Below are positions 45,613 to 54,327 of a DNA stretch of 64,000 bases, piece after piece (within the stretch, counting starts at the first letter, position 1; the number at the start of each line of letters is the position of its first letter). Source of the stretch: Halomonas huangheensis (GTDB taxonomy: Bacteria; Pseudomonadota; Gammaproteobacteria; Pseudomonadales; Halomonadaceae); assembly GCF_001431725.1 (NCBI RefSeq), contig NZ_CP013106.1, positions 3,534,001 to 3,598,000 on the forward strand, in the 5' to 3' direction. Under the pieces are notes generated by a model, which did no database searches, was not told the DNA's origin, and was given only the letters and a program-made list of their open reading frames with translations. The translations under genes and the position numbers were made by a program.

Positions 45613-46734
45613 AATCACCACATCCCCCAGCGGCCGGCTACAGCACGAGAGGATATAACCTTCCTCGATATCATCGTCAGTAATCCCGCCATTATGGTCC
45701 ATTTCCACCTGGCCAGAATTCAGTGCTACGCGACAGGTGCCGCAGATGCCCATACCACAGGCCTTGGGAATGTGAAGGCCGAGCTTGGCTGCTGCGGAAT
45801 GTACGGTCTCACTGGGCTGGATACGCACGCTCTTGCCCGAGGCAATGAACTCGACACTGTGCATCTCCTCGGTATCGACCTCATTGGCGGCGACCTCCGC
45901 CTGCTCGGCCAGCTCCCGTACATCTTCCTGTACCGCACGTGGCGTCGCACCAAACGACTCCTCATGATAGTGATCCATGTCGAAGCCGCGCTGCTCAAGA
46001 ATGCGCTTGATCGCTTCCATGTAGGGCGTCGGTCCACAGCAGAAGATTTCTCGCTCCAGGAAGTCCGGCACCATCATCTCGAGCATTGCCTCGGTGAGGA
46101 AACCTCGATATCCGGACCAGGCCTGATTCAGTTCTCCATCCCGCTCACAGACAATATGCAGGTTGAAGGACGGAATACGTGAGAAGACATGCTCCAACTC
46201 GCGGTGATAGATGATGTCACGTGGGGTACGTGAACTGTGGATGAAGTCCAGGTCTACACTAGCATTGGTGTCAAAGAACCAACGAGTCATCGACATCAGT
46301 GGCGTGATACCAACGCCTCCAGACAGCATCAGCACCTTGTCGGCCGGGAAGTCGATGGCATTGAAGTTGCCAACCGGACCATGCACCGCCAACTCATCAC
46401 CCTCACCGAGGTTGTCATGTAGCCAGTTGGAAACCCGCCCGCCGGGCACGCGTTTGACAGTGATCGAGAAGCTATAGGGAATCGAAGGTGAACTGGAGAT
46501 GGTGTAGGAGCGCATCACCTGTTCGCCATTGATATCCAGCTCCAGAGTTACGAACTGACCGGGCTTGAAGAAATACAGCACCGGTTGTTCGGCCATGAAG
46601 CAGAAGGTACGCACATCCCATGTTTCCTGAATTACCTTGACGCAGCGCACCACGTGCCGGCCGTTGGTCCAGGTCTGGGTAGTCACCGGATTGAGAAAGT
46701 TCATGGACATGGCAGTATCGCTCGTCAGGGTCAT
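45604..46734 (-). CDS. gbcB: glycine betaine monooxygenase reductase (GbcB)
   Basis: FAD/2Fe-2S reductase of 376 residues that passes NADH electrons to GbcA. The FAD region is GQFVTLELDINGEQVMRSYTISS, and the NAD region includes LMLSGGVGITPLMSM and FCCGPTPYM. A C-terminal plant-type 2Fe-2S ferredoxin has Cys in CGMGICGTCRV and SCCSRP. The start at 46734 is not firmly set: ATGs at 46710 and 46704 are alternatives with weak ribosome sites. Divergent from gbcA over a 426-bp gap. Confidence 0.94.
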   Translation of the reverse strand: MTLTSDTAMSMNFLNPVTTQTWTNGRHVVRCVKVIQETWDVRTFCFMAEQPVLYFFKPGQFVTLELDINGEQVMRSYTISSSPSIPYSFSITVKRVPGGRVSNWLHDNLGEGDELAVHGPVGNFNAIDFPADKVLMLSGGVGITPLMSMTRWFFDTNASVDLDFIHSSRTPRDIIYHRELEHVFSRIPSFNLHIVCERDGELNQAWSGYRGFLTEAMLEMMVPDFLEREIFCCGPTPYMEAIKRILEQRGFDMDHYHEESFGATPRAVQEDVRELAEQAEVAANEVDTEEMHSVEFIASGKSVRIQPSETVHSAAAKLGLHIPKACGMGICGTCRVALNSGQVEMDHNGGITDDDIEEGYILSCCSRPLGDVVIDF

Positions 46735-47160
46735 TCATCAGAAAAATCTGGGCTGGGTTCACGGCACGTACCGTGATTGCCCGCATTCTGCCCAGTGCCA
46801 GAAGCAGGCCACTTATCTGATCACGACATCAGCATGCCCAAATTCCCCGCCATCGCCCCTTTCTCCTGCCTTCAAGTCGCAACGACATCATCCAGTGTCG
46901 CCAATGGATATCTCACGGCGCAGTGCTTGCCGCAGAATTCGCCCATAAATTCGAGGAGTTCTGTTCCTTCAGGTTGAGCGGAATTCCCATAACCAGCCTC
47001 TGATGGCGTGCCATATAGGCCGGAGACCAGTCGTCGCCTTCAGCTGGCTTTGAAGATGACGATTGCCACTATGGCAACCGGCTAGCTGTGAGGCGCTACA
47101 AGACCACCGTTGACCTGCCGTTGAGCCAGTGCTCACCGCCACAATGATGAGGAACCCCCC
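46735..47160. other. 426-bp gbcA/gbcB divergent promoter region
   Basis: Must hold both promoters. The most notable element is the TTGCCA-N3-TGGCAA dyad at 47063-47077, 84 bp upstream of the gbcA ATG. No other gene is visible. Confidence 0.6.
47063..47077. promoter_or_regulatory. TTGCCA-CTA-TGGCAA dyad, candidate GbdR-type site
   Basis: Perfect 6-bp inverted arms with a 3-bp centre upstream of gbcA. The location suits an activator at the divergent gbc promoter. Assignment to GbdR is inference. Confidence 0.45.
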
Positions 47161-48444
47161 ATGGATGCCGTGAAGAACCTGAGTCTGGATGACCCACTGG
47201 GAGCAGCCCGCGAGGCAACTCTGGAAATGCTGGCCCAACACCCCCAGGGGATGTCGTTGCCACAGCCGTTCTACAACGATGAACGCCTCTTCCAGCTCGA
47301 TATCCAGGGCATCTTCGAGCGCGAATGGTTGTTTGCTGCCATGAGCTGCGAGATCCCCGCCAAGGGCAATTTCATCACCCTCTCCGTCGGTGATAACCCG
47401 ATCATCATCGTGCGCGGCGATGGCGGAACCATCCATGCCTTCCACAATGTCTGCCGTCACCGCGGCTCACGTTTGTGTTCAACCGAACGTGGCAAGGTCG
47501 CCAAGCTGGTCTGCCCCTACCATCAATGGACCTATGAGCTGGATGGGCGCCTACTGTTCGCCGGAACAGATATGGGCACCAATTTCGATCTGAGCCAGTA
47601 TGGGCTCAAGCCGATAGCCATCACCGAAGCTGGCGGTTTCCTGTTCATCTGTCTGGCCGAAAACCCACCAGCCATCGACGAACTCAAGGCCACTTTCGAC
47701 CATTATCTGGCACCCTACGATGTCGAGAACCTCAAGGTAGCGGTGACTTCCTCGATTGAGGAACAGGCCAACTGGAAGCTGGTCATCGAGAATAACCGCG
47801 AGTGCTACCACTGCAATGGAGCTCACCCGGAGTTGCTCAATTCGCTGCAGGAATTCGATGACTCCGATGACCCGCGTGCCACCCCGGCCTACCGCGAACT
47901 GGTTGAACGCAAGCAGGCCGATTGGGACGCAATGAATGTTCCCTGGCAATTGACCCGTATCGGCAAGCGTAACCGTCTAACCCGCACCCCACTGCTGCAT
48001 GGCACAGTATCAATGACCATGGACGGAAAGCCCGCCTGCAAGCGCCTGATGGGACGACTGACCAGTGCCGACATGGGGTCATTGCGCATCCTGCATTTGC
48101 CGAACTCATGGAATCACTTCATGGGCGATCATGCGGTGGTATTCCGAGTACTGCCGCTCGGCCCACAGCGCACTCTGGTAACCACCAAGTGGCTGGTGCA
48201 CAAGGATGCAGTGGAAGGTGTCGATTACGACCCGGAACAGATGCGTAAGGTATGGGACGCCACCAACGACCAGGACCGCCGTCTGGCCGAGGAAAACCAG
48301 CGTGGCATCAATTCACAGGCCTACCAGCCAGGTCCCTATTCTGCGACCTACGAATTCGGCGTGATCGACTTCATCGACTGGTACAACGAGACCCTGCAGA
48401 ACAACCTCAGCAACGCACCCAACCTGTCCCTGGCACAGGCCTGA
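47161..48444 (+). CDS. gbcA: glycine betaine monooxygenase oxygenase (GbcA)
   Basis: Rieske non-heme iron oxygenase of 427 residues that demethylates glycine betaine to dimethylglycine plus formaldehyde. Rieske ligands are C98, H100, C118 and H121 (NVCRHRGSRLCSTE and LVCPYHQW). The mononuclear iron site is in VIENNRECYHCNGAHPE. GAGGAA precedes the ATG. Divergent from gbcB, with its terminator reaching into the convergent GGDEF gene. Confidence 0.96.
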   Translation: MDAVKNLSLDDPLGAAREATLEMLAQHPQGMSLPQPFYNDERLFQLDIQGIFEREWLFAAMSCEIPAKGNFITLSVGDNPIIIVRGDGGTIHAFHNVCRHRGSRLCSTERGKVAKLVCPYHQWTYELDGRLLFAGTDMGTNFDLSQYGLKPIAITEAGGFLFICLAENPPAIDELKATFDHYLAPYDVENLKVAVTSSIEEQANWKLVIENNRECYHCNGAHPELLNSLQEFDDSDDPRATPAYRELVERKQADWDAMNVPWQLTRIGKRNRLTRTPLLHGTVSMTMDGKPACKRLMGRLTSADMGSLRILHLPNSWNHFMGDHAVVFRVLPLGPQRTLVTTKWLVHKDAVEGVDYDPEQMRKVWDATNDQDRRLAEENQRGINSQAYQPGPYSATYEFGVIDFIDWYNETLQNNLSNAPNLSLAQA

Positions 48445-48461
48445 GCGACACAACGCAAGAG

Positions 48462-48496
48462 CCGCTTCAGCTCACAGTCTGGGCTGAAGCGGTTTT
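48462..48496 (+). terminator. gbcA intrinsic terminator
   Basis: CCGCTTCAGC (48462-48471) pairs with GCTGAAGCGG (48483-48492), a perfect 10-bp stem with 11-nt loop, followed by TTTT. It begins 18 bp after the gbcA stop and overlaps the last codons of the convergent GGDEF-EAL gene. Confidence 0.85.
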
Positions 48497-51400
48497 CCAG
48501 GACCATCCTGCAGCAGCTTGCAAAGCGCCGAGAACGGCATCGGACGAGCAAACAGGTATCCCTGAAACTTCTCGCAACCGAGACCAAGCAGGCACTCATA
48601 CTGCGCCCGAGTCTCAACGCCCTCTGCCAGTACCTCCAGTTCAAGCTCCCGCCCAAGCACGATCACACTCTTGCACACCGCCGCATTGCAGTCCCCATGA
48701 TCGATGGCATGAACGAAGCTCTTGTCGAGCTTGATTCTGGTCACCGGCAGGCGTTGCAGATAATCCAGACTCGAGCAGCCCTTGCCGAAATCGTCGATGG
48801 CAGTGGTGATTCCCATCTCCGCCAGGCTGTTGAGCGTATCAATCGAACTTCGAGTATCACGCATCAGGGTGCCTTCGGTCAGTTCCAGCTCCAGCCAGTG
48901 AGCGTCCAACCCCACTTCTTCCAACACTGAGCCCAGGTCCGCGAGAAAGTCGGAGCGATAGAACTGCAGTGGCGACAGATTCACCGCGACCCGCCCCGGC
49001 ATCAAGCGGGACTGGACCAGGCACTGCGCATCATTGCAGGCGCGCCACAGCACCCAGCGACCAAGCTCGACAATCTGCCCGGTCTGTTCGGCAATGGTGA
49101 TGAAGTCTTCTGGTGATACCCAACCCAGGTCGGCATGCAGCCAACGCAGCAATGCTTCGCAGCCACAGATATGACCAGACTGATTGATGACCGGCTGGTA
49201 GTAGAGCTGCAGATCATGCTGGTCCATAGCGATCCGCAGTTCGTTGCGCAATGTCAGGCGCCGGTGGAGTTTCTCATCGAACACTTCACTGAAACGCTGA
49301 TATTGATTGCGGCCCTTCTGCTTGGCCCGGTACATGGCGATATCGGCACGCTGCATCAGCAGACCCGGGGACTCGGCGGTTTCGCTGTCGAGCTCTGCAA
49401 TACCAATGCTGGCGGTGACATGCAGCTGCCAACCATCCATCATATGTGGTCGCTCGAGGGCTCCGAGAAGACGTAAAGCCACACGCTCCACGGCTTCCCC
49501 GTTCTCCAGTCCGGCAAGGATCAGGACGAACTCATCTCCTCCCATCCGTGCCAGACTATCGCTGTCCCGCAACTCCTGTTCCAGACGCCGGGCCACACTG
49601 ACCAGTAGACGATCTCCAACCTCATGCCCAAGGCTGTCGTTGACCGATTTGAACTCATCGAGGTCAATGAACAACACCGCCAGAATCCCCGGCTGACATC
49701 TAGCCTGACGTATCGCATGACTCAAACGTTCAGCCAGCATCGTGCGATTTATCAATCCGGTCAGCGCGTCATGGGTCGCCTGATAAGCCAGTCGCTGTTC
49801 ATGCTGCCGGCGCAGGGAAATGTCATCGATGATGGCCACGTAGTGGGTGAGTACTGCATCTTCATCCCGCACTGGTGACAGGGATATCTGGCACCAGAAG
49901 GTGTCGCCGTTACGACAGCGCGCCTGAGTAGTGACCGAACAAGGGCGATGCTCGGCCATTGCACGATGCAGCCTCACCAACTCAGGCACTATCGTGCCTC
50001 CTTCCGCCAGCAGAAACAGTGTCTTTCCCGTCAACTGTGATGAGCGATAACCGGTCATCTCGCGAAAGGCGACATTGGAGTACAGAACGGGATTTCCCGG
50101 CAGCGTTGCGTCCAGTATCACCACTCCATTGCTGCTTTCCTCCAGGCAGCGCTCCATGATCGTTAGACGCACCAGGGTTTCTGTCCAGGCCGAGACATCC
50201 TCGAAGACGGCAAACACTCCGACGATGCTGTCATCGACCACAATCGGCACCATGCGCACGTTGTAACAACGCGCCTCGCTCCCCCTTCCGGCAACACGAC
50301 AGCAGCATCCGCGCCCCCCAGATATAGCCGTACGCCAGGTATGCAAAAGCTCCGCGCTGAGACTCAACCAACCCAGCAGACGGCAGGCCAACGCAGAGAA
50401 CTCCATACCAGCAATGTCGTCGACCTTTTCCTCCAGCAAGGCCTCGGCGACGGCATTGACCTCGCGCACGGTGCCATCGGGCAGCACATGAAACACCGCT
50501 GCTGAGCTATGGCTGAACAGCGAGCGATATTGCTGTTCGCGGACTTCCAGCACAAAAGCGTGCCGAGTGCGTCTGCGGGGCAGCGATACCCAGATCGCCA
50601 GTTGATAGGTTGCGAAGAGCCCCACAAACACCAGCAACAACGGCAAGAGGGCACCGGGTGACATCAAGCCACCGACCATCAGACGCGCCTCAAGCACCAG
50701 TCGGGTACCATCGGCCAGCACCAATGAGTCACGCCGCAGCGCCGTTACCTGATGGTCCTCTACGACGCCAGCCCGCCCGACTCTGGCCAGTTCGCGCCCT
50801 TCATGCAACAGATACAGGGTGGTCTCACTCGGTACCGAACCACTGACCTGCTGTAACCAGCTCTGTACATCAATCAATGTCAGCAGGCGACCATCGGGCT
50901 CGGCATCCAGCATGATCGCCAGGATCGCGTAGACCTTCCCCTCCTCGGTCATGAAATGCCAGGCAACGGATGAGGCCTGACCCGCAGCCAACCAATTCCG
51001 AACACCCGGCTTGTTCAGCAACTGCTGCAGCCGTGGTGCGCCATCCGCTGTCAGCCCCGGATAGTTGCGCAGCGGATTCATGCCACGCAACAGCGCCAGC
51101 GCTTCAATTTCATTGAGGTGCCACAAACCATCAGAGTCGCCATTGGGATCAATGAGCCTGTCGGCCTCCAACAAGCCAGCCACCGTCATACCACTCCAGC
51201 GAGCACGCCAGGTGCGCTGCCATTGTTTCACTGCCGTCTCGACATCAATGAGGTGACGCAATGCCGTATCGCGTAGCTGACTCTGGTAAAACATGGTGAC
51301 GCTGAACCAGATCAAAAGACTGACCGCCAAACCAATCACCGCGACTCGTATGCTCCCTCCCTCCAGCCGCGGCGGGTCCATTTGCCATTGCCCCACCAGT

Positions 51401-51960
51401 GCAAGCACGATGCCATGGATAAAGATCCAGAGGGCACCACCAACGCGAATTTCGACTAGAGCAGGCCACCACGCCGATCCCAGCATGGCCTTGATGACCA
51501 ACATCACCAGCAATCCCAGGCCTGCCGCCATCGCCGCCCAACCCAGACACTCCCAATATCGGCGGCCACCTGCTGAAGCTGTCCCCACCCAGCAGCACAA
51601 GGCAAACCAGCCGAGCAGAAAAGTCGACGGCAGCGACATGCAGCCTGATGCCATAGTTACCTGCCACCAGCTCCAGCCACACATGGCCAGCTGATAGAGG
51701 GCGACCAGCAGAATAGCGATCGCCAGCATCCTGAGTGCAACTCGAAGCTGAAGGCAGTTAGCGAGAATTCCTGCGGCAACCAGCAGCGTGGCGTATGCCT
51801 CCTGTCGGTTCAATATCAGGACGCCGAGCTGCCATGCCTCAAAGACATAGGATACGAGCAGCGTATTGAGTGCCATCAATACGTTACAGACCATCAGCAG
51901 AACAAGGATGACAGGAAGCACTACTCCATATCGCGCCGAAACCAAAAGGGACATCATCAC
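48472..51960 (-). CDS. membrane PAS-GGDEF-EAL cyclic-di-GMP enzyme
   Basis: A 1162-residue bifunctional candidate. Residues 1 to about 235 form seven or eight membrane helices (MASE-like). A periplasmic or linker sensory region of about 200 residues and another helix (about 430-450) follow, then two PAS modules (about 480-590 and 605-715). GGDEF lies at about residue 805 with an intact motif (RMGGDEFVLIL). The EAL domain spans about 895-1145 with intact EALLRW (about 933) and LEVLAEGVET. Both active sites look competent, so the net activity is unclear. It is inserted in the betaine cluster without evident catabolic function. Its last codons overlap the gbcA terminator. Confidence 0.93.
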   Translation of the reverse strand: MMMSLLVSARYGVVLPVILVLLMVCNVLMALNTLLVSYVFEAWQLGVLILNRQEAYATLLVAAGILANCLQLRVALRMLAIAILLVALYQLAMCGWSWWQVTMASGCMSLPSTFLLGWFALCCWVGTASAGGRRYWECLGWAAMAAGLGLLVMLVIKAMLGSAWWPALVEIRVGGALWIFIHGIVLALVGQWQMDPPRLEGGSIRVAVIGLAVSLLIWFSVTMFYQSQLRDTALRHLIDVETAVKQWQRTWRARWSGMTVAGLLEADRLIDPNGDSDGLWHLNEIEALALLRGMNPLRNYPGLTADGAPRLQQLLNKPGVRNWLAAGQASSVAWHFMTEEGKVYAILAIMLDAEPDGRLLTLIDVQSWLQQVSGSVPSETTLYLLHEGRELARVGRAGVVEDHQVTALRRDSLVLADGTRLVLEARLMVGGLMSPGALLPLLLVFVGLFATYQLAIWVSLPRRRTRHAFVLEVREQQYRSLFSHSSAAVFHVLPDGTVREVNAVAEALLEEKVDDIAGMEFSALACRLLGWLSLSAELLHTWRTAISGGRGCCCRVAGRGSEARCYNVRMVPIVVDDSIVGVFAVFEDVSAWTETLVRLTIMERCLEESSNGVVILDATLPGNPVLYSNVAFREMTGYRSSQLTGKTLFLLAEGGTIVPELVRLHRAMAEHRPCSVTTQARCRNGDTFWCQISLSPVRDEDAVLTHYVAIIDDISLRRQHEQRLAYQATHDALTGLINRTMLAERLSHAIRQARCQPGILAVLFIDLDEFKSVNDSLGHEVGDRLLVSVARRLEQELRDSDSLARMGGDEFVLILAGLENGEAVERVALRLLGALERPHMMDGWQLHVTASIGIAELDSETAESPGLLMQRADIAMYRAKQKGRNQYQRFSEVFDEKLHRRLTLRNELRIAMDQHDLQLYYQPVINQSGHICGCEALLRWLHADLGWVSPEDFITIAEQTGQIVELGRWVLWRACNDAQCLVQSRLMPGRVAVNLSPLQFYRSDFLADLGSVLEEVGLDAHWLELELTEGTLMRDTRSSIDTLNSLAEMGITTAIDDFGKGCSSLDYLQRLPVTRIKLDKSFVHAIDHGDCNAAVCKSVIVLGRELELEVLAEGVETRAQYECLLGLGCEKFQGYLFARPMPFSALCKLLQDGPGKPLQPRL

Positions 51961-52137
51961 CTCACCGACTGCTCAAGCAGTGAATGACCGAGCGGCACCA
52001 GCGACCTGATCCACTGATCCTGTTCAGCCGTGGTAAGGCGCCATTGTCAGAGTCGCACGCGAGTGACGTCAGGAAACGGCACGAACCACCTCGTGCGTCT
52101 TCGCACAGCATGCATAACGCAGCAACCACCAGGCATC

Positions 52138-52171
52138 GGCATATTTCGTAAATTAATGTAAGAAATATGCC
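52138..52171. promoter_or_regulatory. perfect 10-bp inverted repeat in AT-rich island
   Basis: GGCATATTTC and GAAATATGCC separated by 14 AT-rich bases, about 180 bp upstream of the GGDEF-EAL start. It could be a regulator dyad or the promoter itself. Ligand unknown. Confidence 0.5.
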
Positions 52172-52260
52172 AAATATGTAACAACAAGTATTCTGCAGAG
52201 TATGGGTTGTCCAGCAACCGGCTTGTCCACATACCGCAAAAACGCCTGTCCAGCACATAC

Positions 52261-52292
52261 GAAGAAAAGCCGCTGACGTATACGTCAGCGGC
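52261..52292 (-). terminator. palindromic terminator of the 79-residue orphan gene
   Basis: A 24-bp perfect palindrome (52269-52292, GCCGCTGACGTA and its complement) is followed on the minus strand by TTTTCTTCG. The stem and T-run fit an intrinsic terminator 60 bp past the stop of the upstream gene. Confidence 0.75.
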
Positions 52293-52352
52293 GATGGGCT
52301 GTCTGGAGTTCTGGAAAGTAGCGCACTTCTGGAAAGTGACGAACTCTCGGTA

Positions 52353-52592
52353 TCAGTCAGGTAACGACGATAGGTGATCCTGAATGGCGCGGTGCACCGA
52401 CGGTAGCAACACATCACTCTTGTCCATCAATTCCTGAACAAGCTCGGCAAGGCCCGGCACCCCGGTCTCCCGGGCTTTGAGACGTGCCATACGCGCACAG
52501 GTTTCCGGGCAGGCATCATCGGGAATGCGCACCCCCAGAGCAACAAGACGCTCGCGAAAGTCGGCACCATCGATCAGTTCGGCAATCATCAT
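52353..52592 (-). CDS. hypothetical 79-residue protein
   Basis: Small cytoplasmic protein, charged and Asp/Leu-rich, predicted helical. MMIAELIDGADFRERLVALGVRIPDDACPETCARMARLKARE begins it. Two cysteines lie close together (DACPETCARM), which might bind a metal or disulfide. I choose ATG 52592 because GGAGGAGA lies 8-9 nt upstream; a frame extends further (up to 52733) without a ribosome site. No family recognised. It has its own terminator. Confidence 0.65.
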   Translation of the reverse strand: MMIAELIDGADFRERLVALGVRIPDDACPETCARMARLKARETGVPGLAELVQELMDKSDVLLPSVHRAIQDHLSSLPD

Positions 52593-52733
52593 GGTGATTA
52601 TCTCCTCCGGCAATGGCATCTGATGATACCCATGCTCGCTACGAAACGGACATGTCCACTCAACAGAGCATAGTTCGATTCGGTGGCGAAAGGGGCAACG
52701 AGCACTCAGTACGGTAATACCATCGCTTCGCAA

Positions 52734-52755
52734 AGGCCCCGCTTACGCGGGGCCT
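52734..52755 (-). terminator. terminator of the formaldehyde dehydrogenase gene
   Basis: AGGCCCCGC-TTAC-GCGGGGCCT, a perfect 9-bp stem with a 4-nt loop, followed on the minus strand by TTTGCG. It lies 6 bp after the fdhA stop. Confidence 0.85.
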
Positions 52756-52761
52756 CCGTCA

Positions 52762-53955
52762 TCAGGCGGCCACACTGCCGTGGGGGTCAATGACGAATTT
52801 CTTCGCCGCACCGCCGTCGAAATCTGCATAGCCCTGCGGGGCCTGGTCAAGGTTGATCATCTGGACGTTGATCGCATCGGCGATATTGACCTTGCCGAAC
52901 AGGATCGCCTGCATCAGCGGACGGTGATACTTCATCACCGGGCACTGGCCGGTATGCAGCGAGTGAGACTTGGCCCAGCCGAGTCCGAAACGCATACTCA
53001 GCGCGCCCTGTTTGGCGGCGTCATCGGCGGCACCTGGGTCTTCGGTCACGTACAGCCCCGGGATGCCGATCTGGCCGCCGGCACGGGTCAACGCCATCGC
53101 GGAATTGAGTACGGTGGCAGGCGCTTCCTTGCCGTGGTTGCAGCCACAGGCATGGGCTTCGAAGCCGACACAGTCAACGAAGGCATCGACTTCACGCTCA
53201 CCGAGGATCGCCTCGATTCGGTCAGCCATATCGCCTTCCTGGGTCAGATCGATGGTTTCGCAGCCGAAACTACGCGCCTGAGCCAGACGGTCCTCGATCA
53301 TATCGCCAACGATGACACAGGCCGCGCCCAACAGATGAGCGGAGACTGCTGCAGCAAGGCCAACAGGTCCGGCACCGGCGATGTAGACGGTGCTGCCCGG
53401 ACCTACGCCAGCGGTGACACAGCCGTGGAAACCGGTAGGGAAGATATCGGACAGCAGCGTCAGGTCACGAATCTTCTCCATGGCCTGGTCGGCGTCCGGG
53501 AACTTGAGCAGATTGAAGTCAGCGTAGGGCACCATGACATATTCAGTCTGACCGCCACCCCAGCCGCCCATATCGACGTAACCGTAGGCCGCACCCGGGC
53601 GAGCCGGATTGACGTTGAGGCAGATACCGGTCTTGCCTTCCTTGCAGTTACGGCAGCGACCACAAGCGATATTGAACGGTACTGAGACCAGGTCACCAGG
53701 CTTGATGAATTCAACATCGCGACCACACTCGATCACCAATCCGGTGATCTCGTGACCCAGTACCAGGCCAGAGGGTGCCGTGGTACGGCCACGCACCATG
53801 TGCTGGTCACTGCCGCAGATGTTGGTGGTGACAACTTTCAGGATCACTCCGTGATCGCACTTGCGATCACCAAGCGCGAGTTCAGGATACTCGATTGACT
53901 GAACCTCAACCTTGCCGGGGCCCATATAGACCACTCCGCGATTGGTACTACCCAT
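52762..53955 (-). CDS. fdhA: glutathione-independent formaldehyde dehydrogenase
   Basis: Zinc-dependent medium-chain dehydrogenase of 397 residues oxidising formaldehyde to formate with NAD. Catalytic Zn ligand region is ICGSDQHMVRGR, the structural Zn has four cysteines in CGRCRNCKEGKTGIC, and the NAD site is VYIAGAGPVGLAAAV. Sequence layout matches the P. putida-type enzyme. ATG 53955 follows AGGAGGT. It detoxifies the formaldehyde released by GbcAB, DgcAB and possibly SoxBDAG. Divergent from the BCCT gene. Confidence 0.95.
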   Translation of the reverse strand: MGSTNRGVVYMGPGKVEVQSIEYPELALGDRKCDHGVILKVVTTNICGSDQHMVRGRTTAPSGLVLGHEITGLVIECGRDVEFIKPGDLVSVPFNIACGRCRNCKEGKTGICLNVNPARPGAAYGYVDMGGWGGGQTEYVMVPYADFNLLKFPDADQAMEKIRDLTLLSDIFPTGFHGCVTAGVGPGSTVYIAGAGPVGLAAAVSAHLLGAACVIVGDMIEDRLAQARSFGCETIDLTQEGDMADRIEAILGEREVDAFVDCVGFEAHACGCNHGKEAPATVLNSAMALTRAGGQIGIPGLYVTEDPGAADDAAKQGALSMRFGLGWAKSHSLHTGQCPVMKYHRPLMQAILFGKVNIADAINVQMINLDQAPQGYADFDGGAAKKFVIDPHGSVAA

Positions 53956-54327
53956 GGCGGAAGACCTCCTCTTGCCGTGCTGGCGATATGTAGTGGCCAC
54001 CGTTTCGAAACGTCCGGCAGCCTTGGATGCATCTTTTATTCGAGTACTTCTCTTGCCACGAACATAACGCGTCGAGCCTTGCCGACTGTTCTGGTTGAGG
54101 CATCGACGTATCTGATCAAGACACAGCCGCACTCCACGCCCCGTAGCGGGGGCAAGCAGACAGTTGGAGGTCGCTTTCACGACAGCCGTTGCTCCAATAG
54201 CGCCGAAAAATGATCGCGGCGCTCTCACTGCAGAACCGAGCCGCCACCCCACAACAACATCAGAACCGTGACTCCACTCCATCCTTATACGACCGGAGCG
54301 GCGAGTTGCGGGCGTGAGGAAAACGCA
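53956..54327. other. 372-bp fdhA/BCCT divergent region
   Basis: Promoter region for fdhA and the BCCT gene. A long upstream extension of the fdhA frame covers it, but it has no coding support. A TTGCCACG half-site like that near glyA lies at about 54053-54060; otherwise nothing recognised. Confidence 0.4.

Larger units (their letters stand above)
51961..52352. other. 392-bp regulatory region of the GGDEF-EAL gene
   Basis: Includes the GGCATATTTC-N14-GAAATATGCC dyad (52138-52171) in an AT-rich island, and a terminator palindrome for the upstream orphan gene. Short frames here are not credible genes. Confidence 0.5.

Noticed and set aside
52269..52292. 24-bp palindrome as an operator
   Set aside because: The T-run on the minus strand directly after it and its position past the orphan gene's stop make a terminator the better reading.
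51962..52417. 151-codon frame between the GGDEF gene and the orphan gene
   Set aside because: Cys/Arg-rich composition, no ribosome site, and it would cover the terminator palindrome and the AT-rich dyad.
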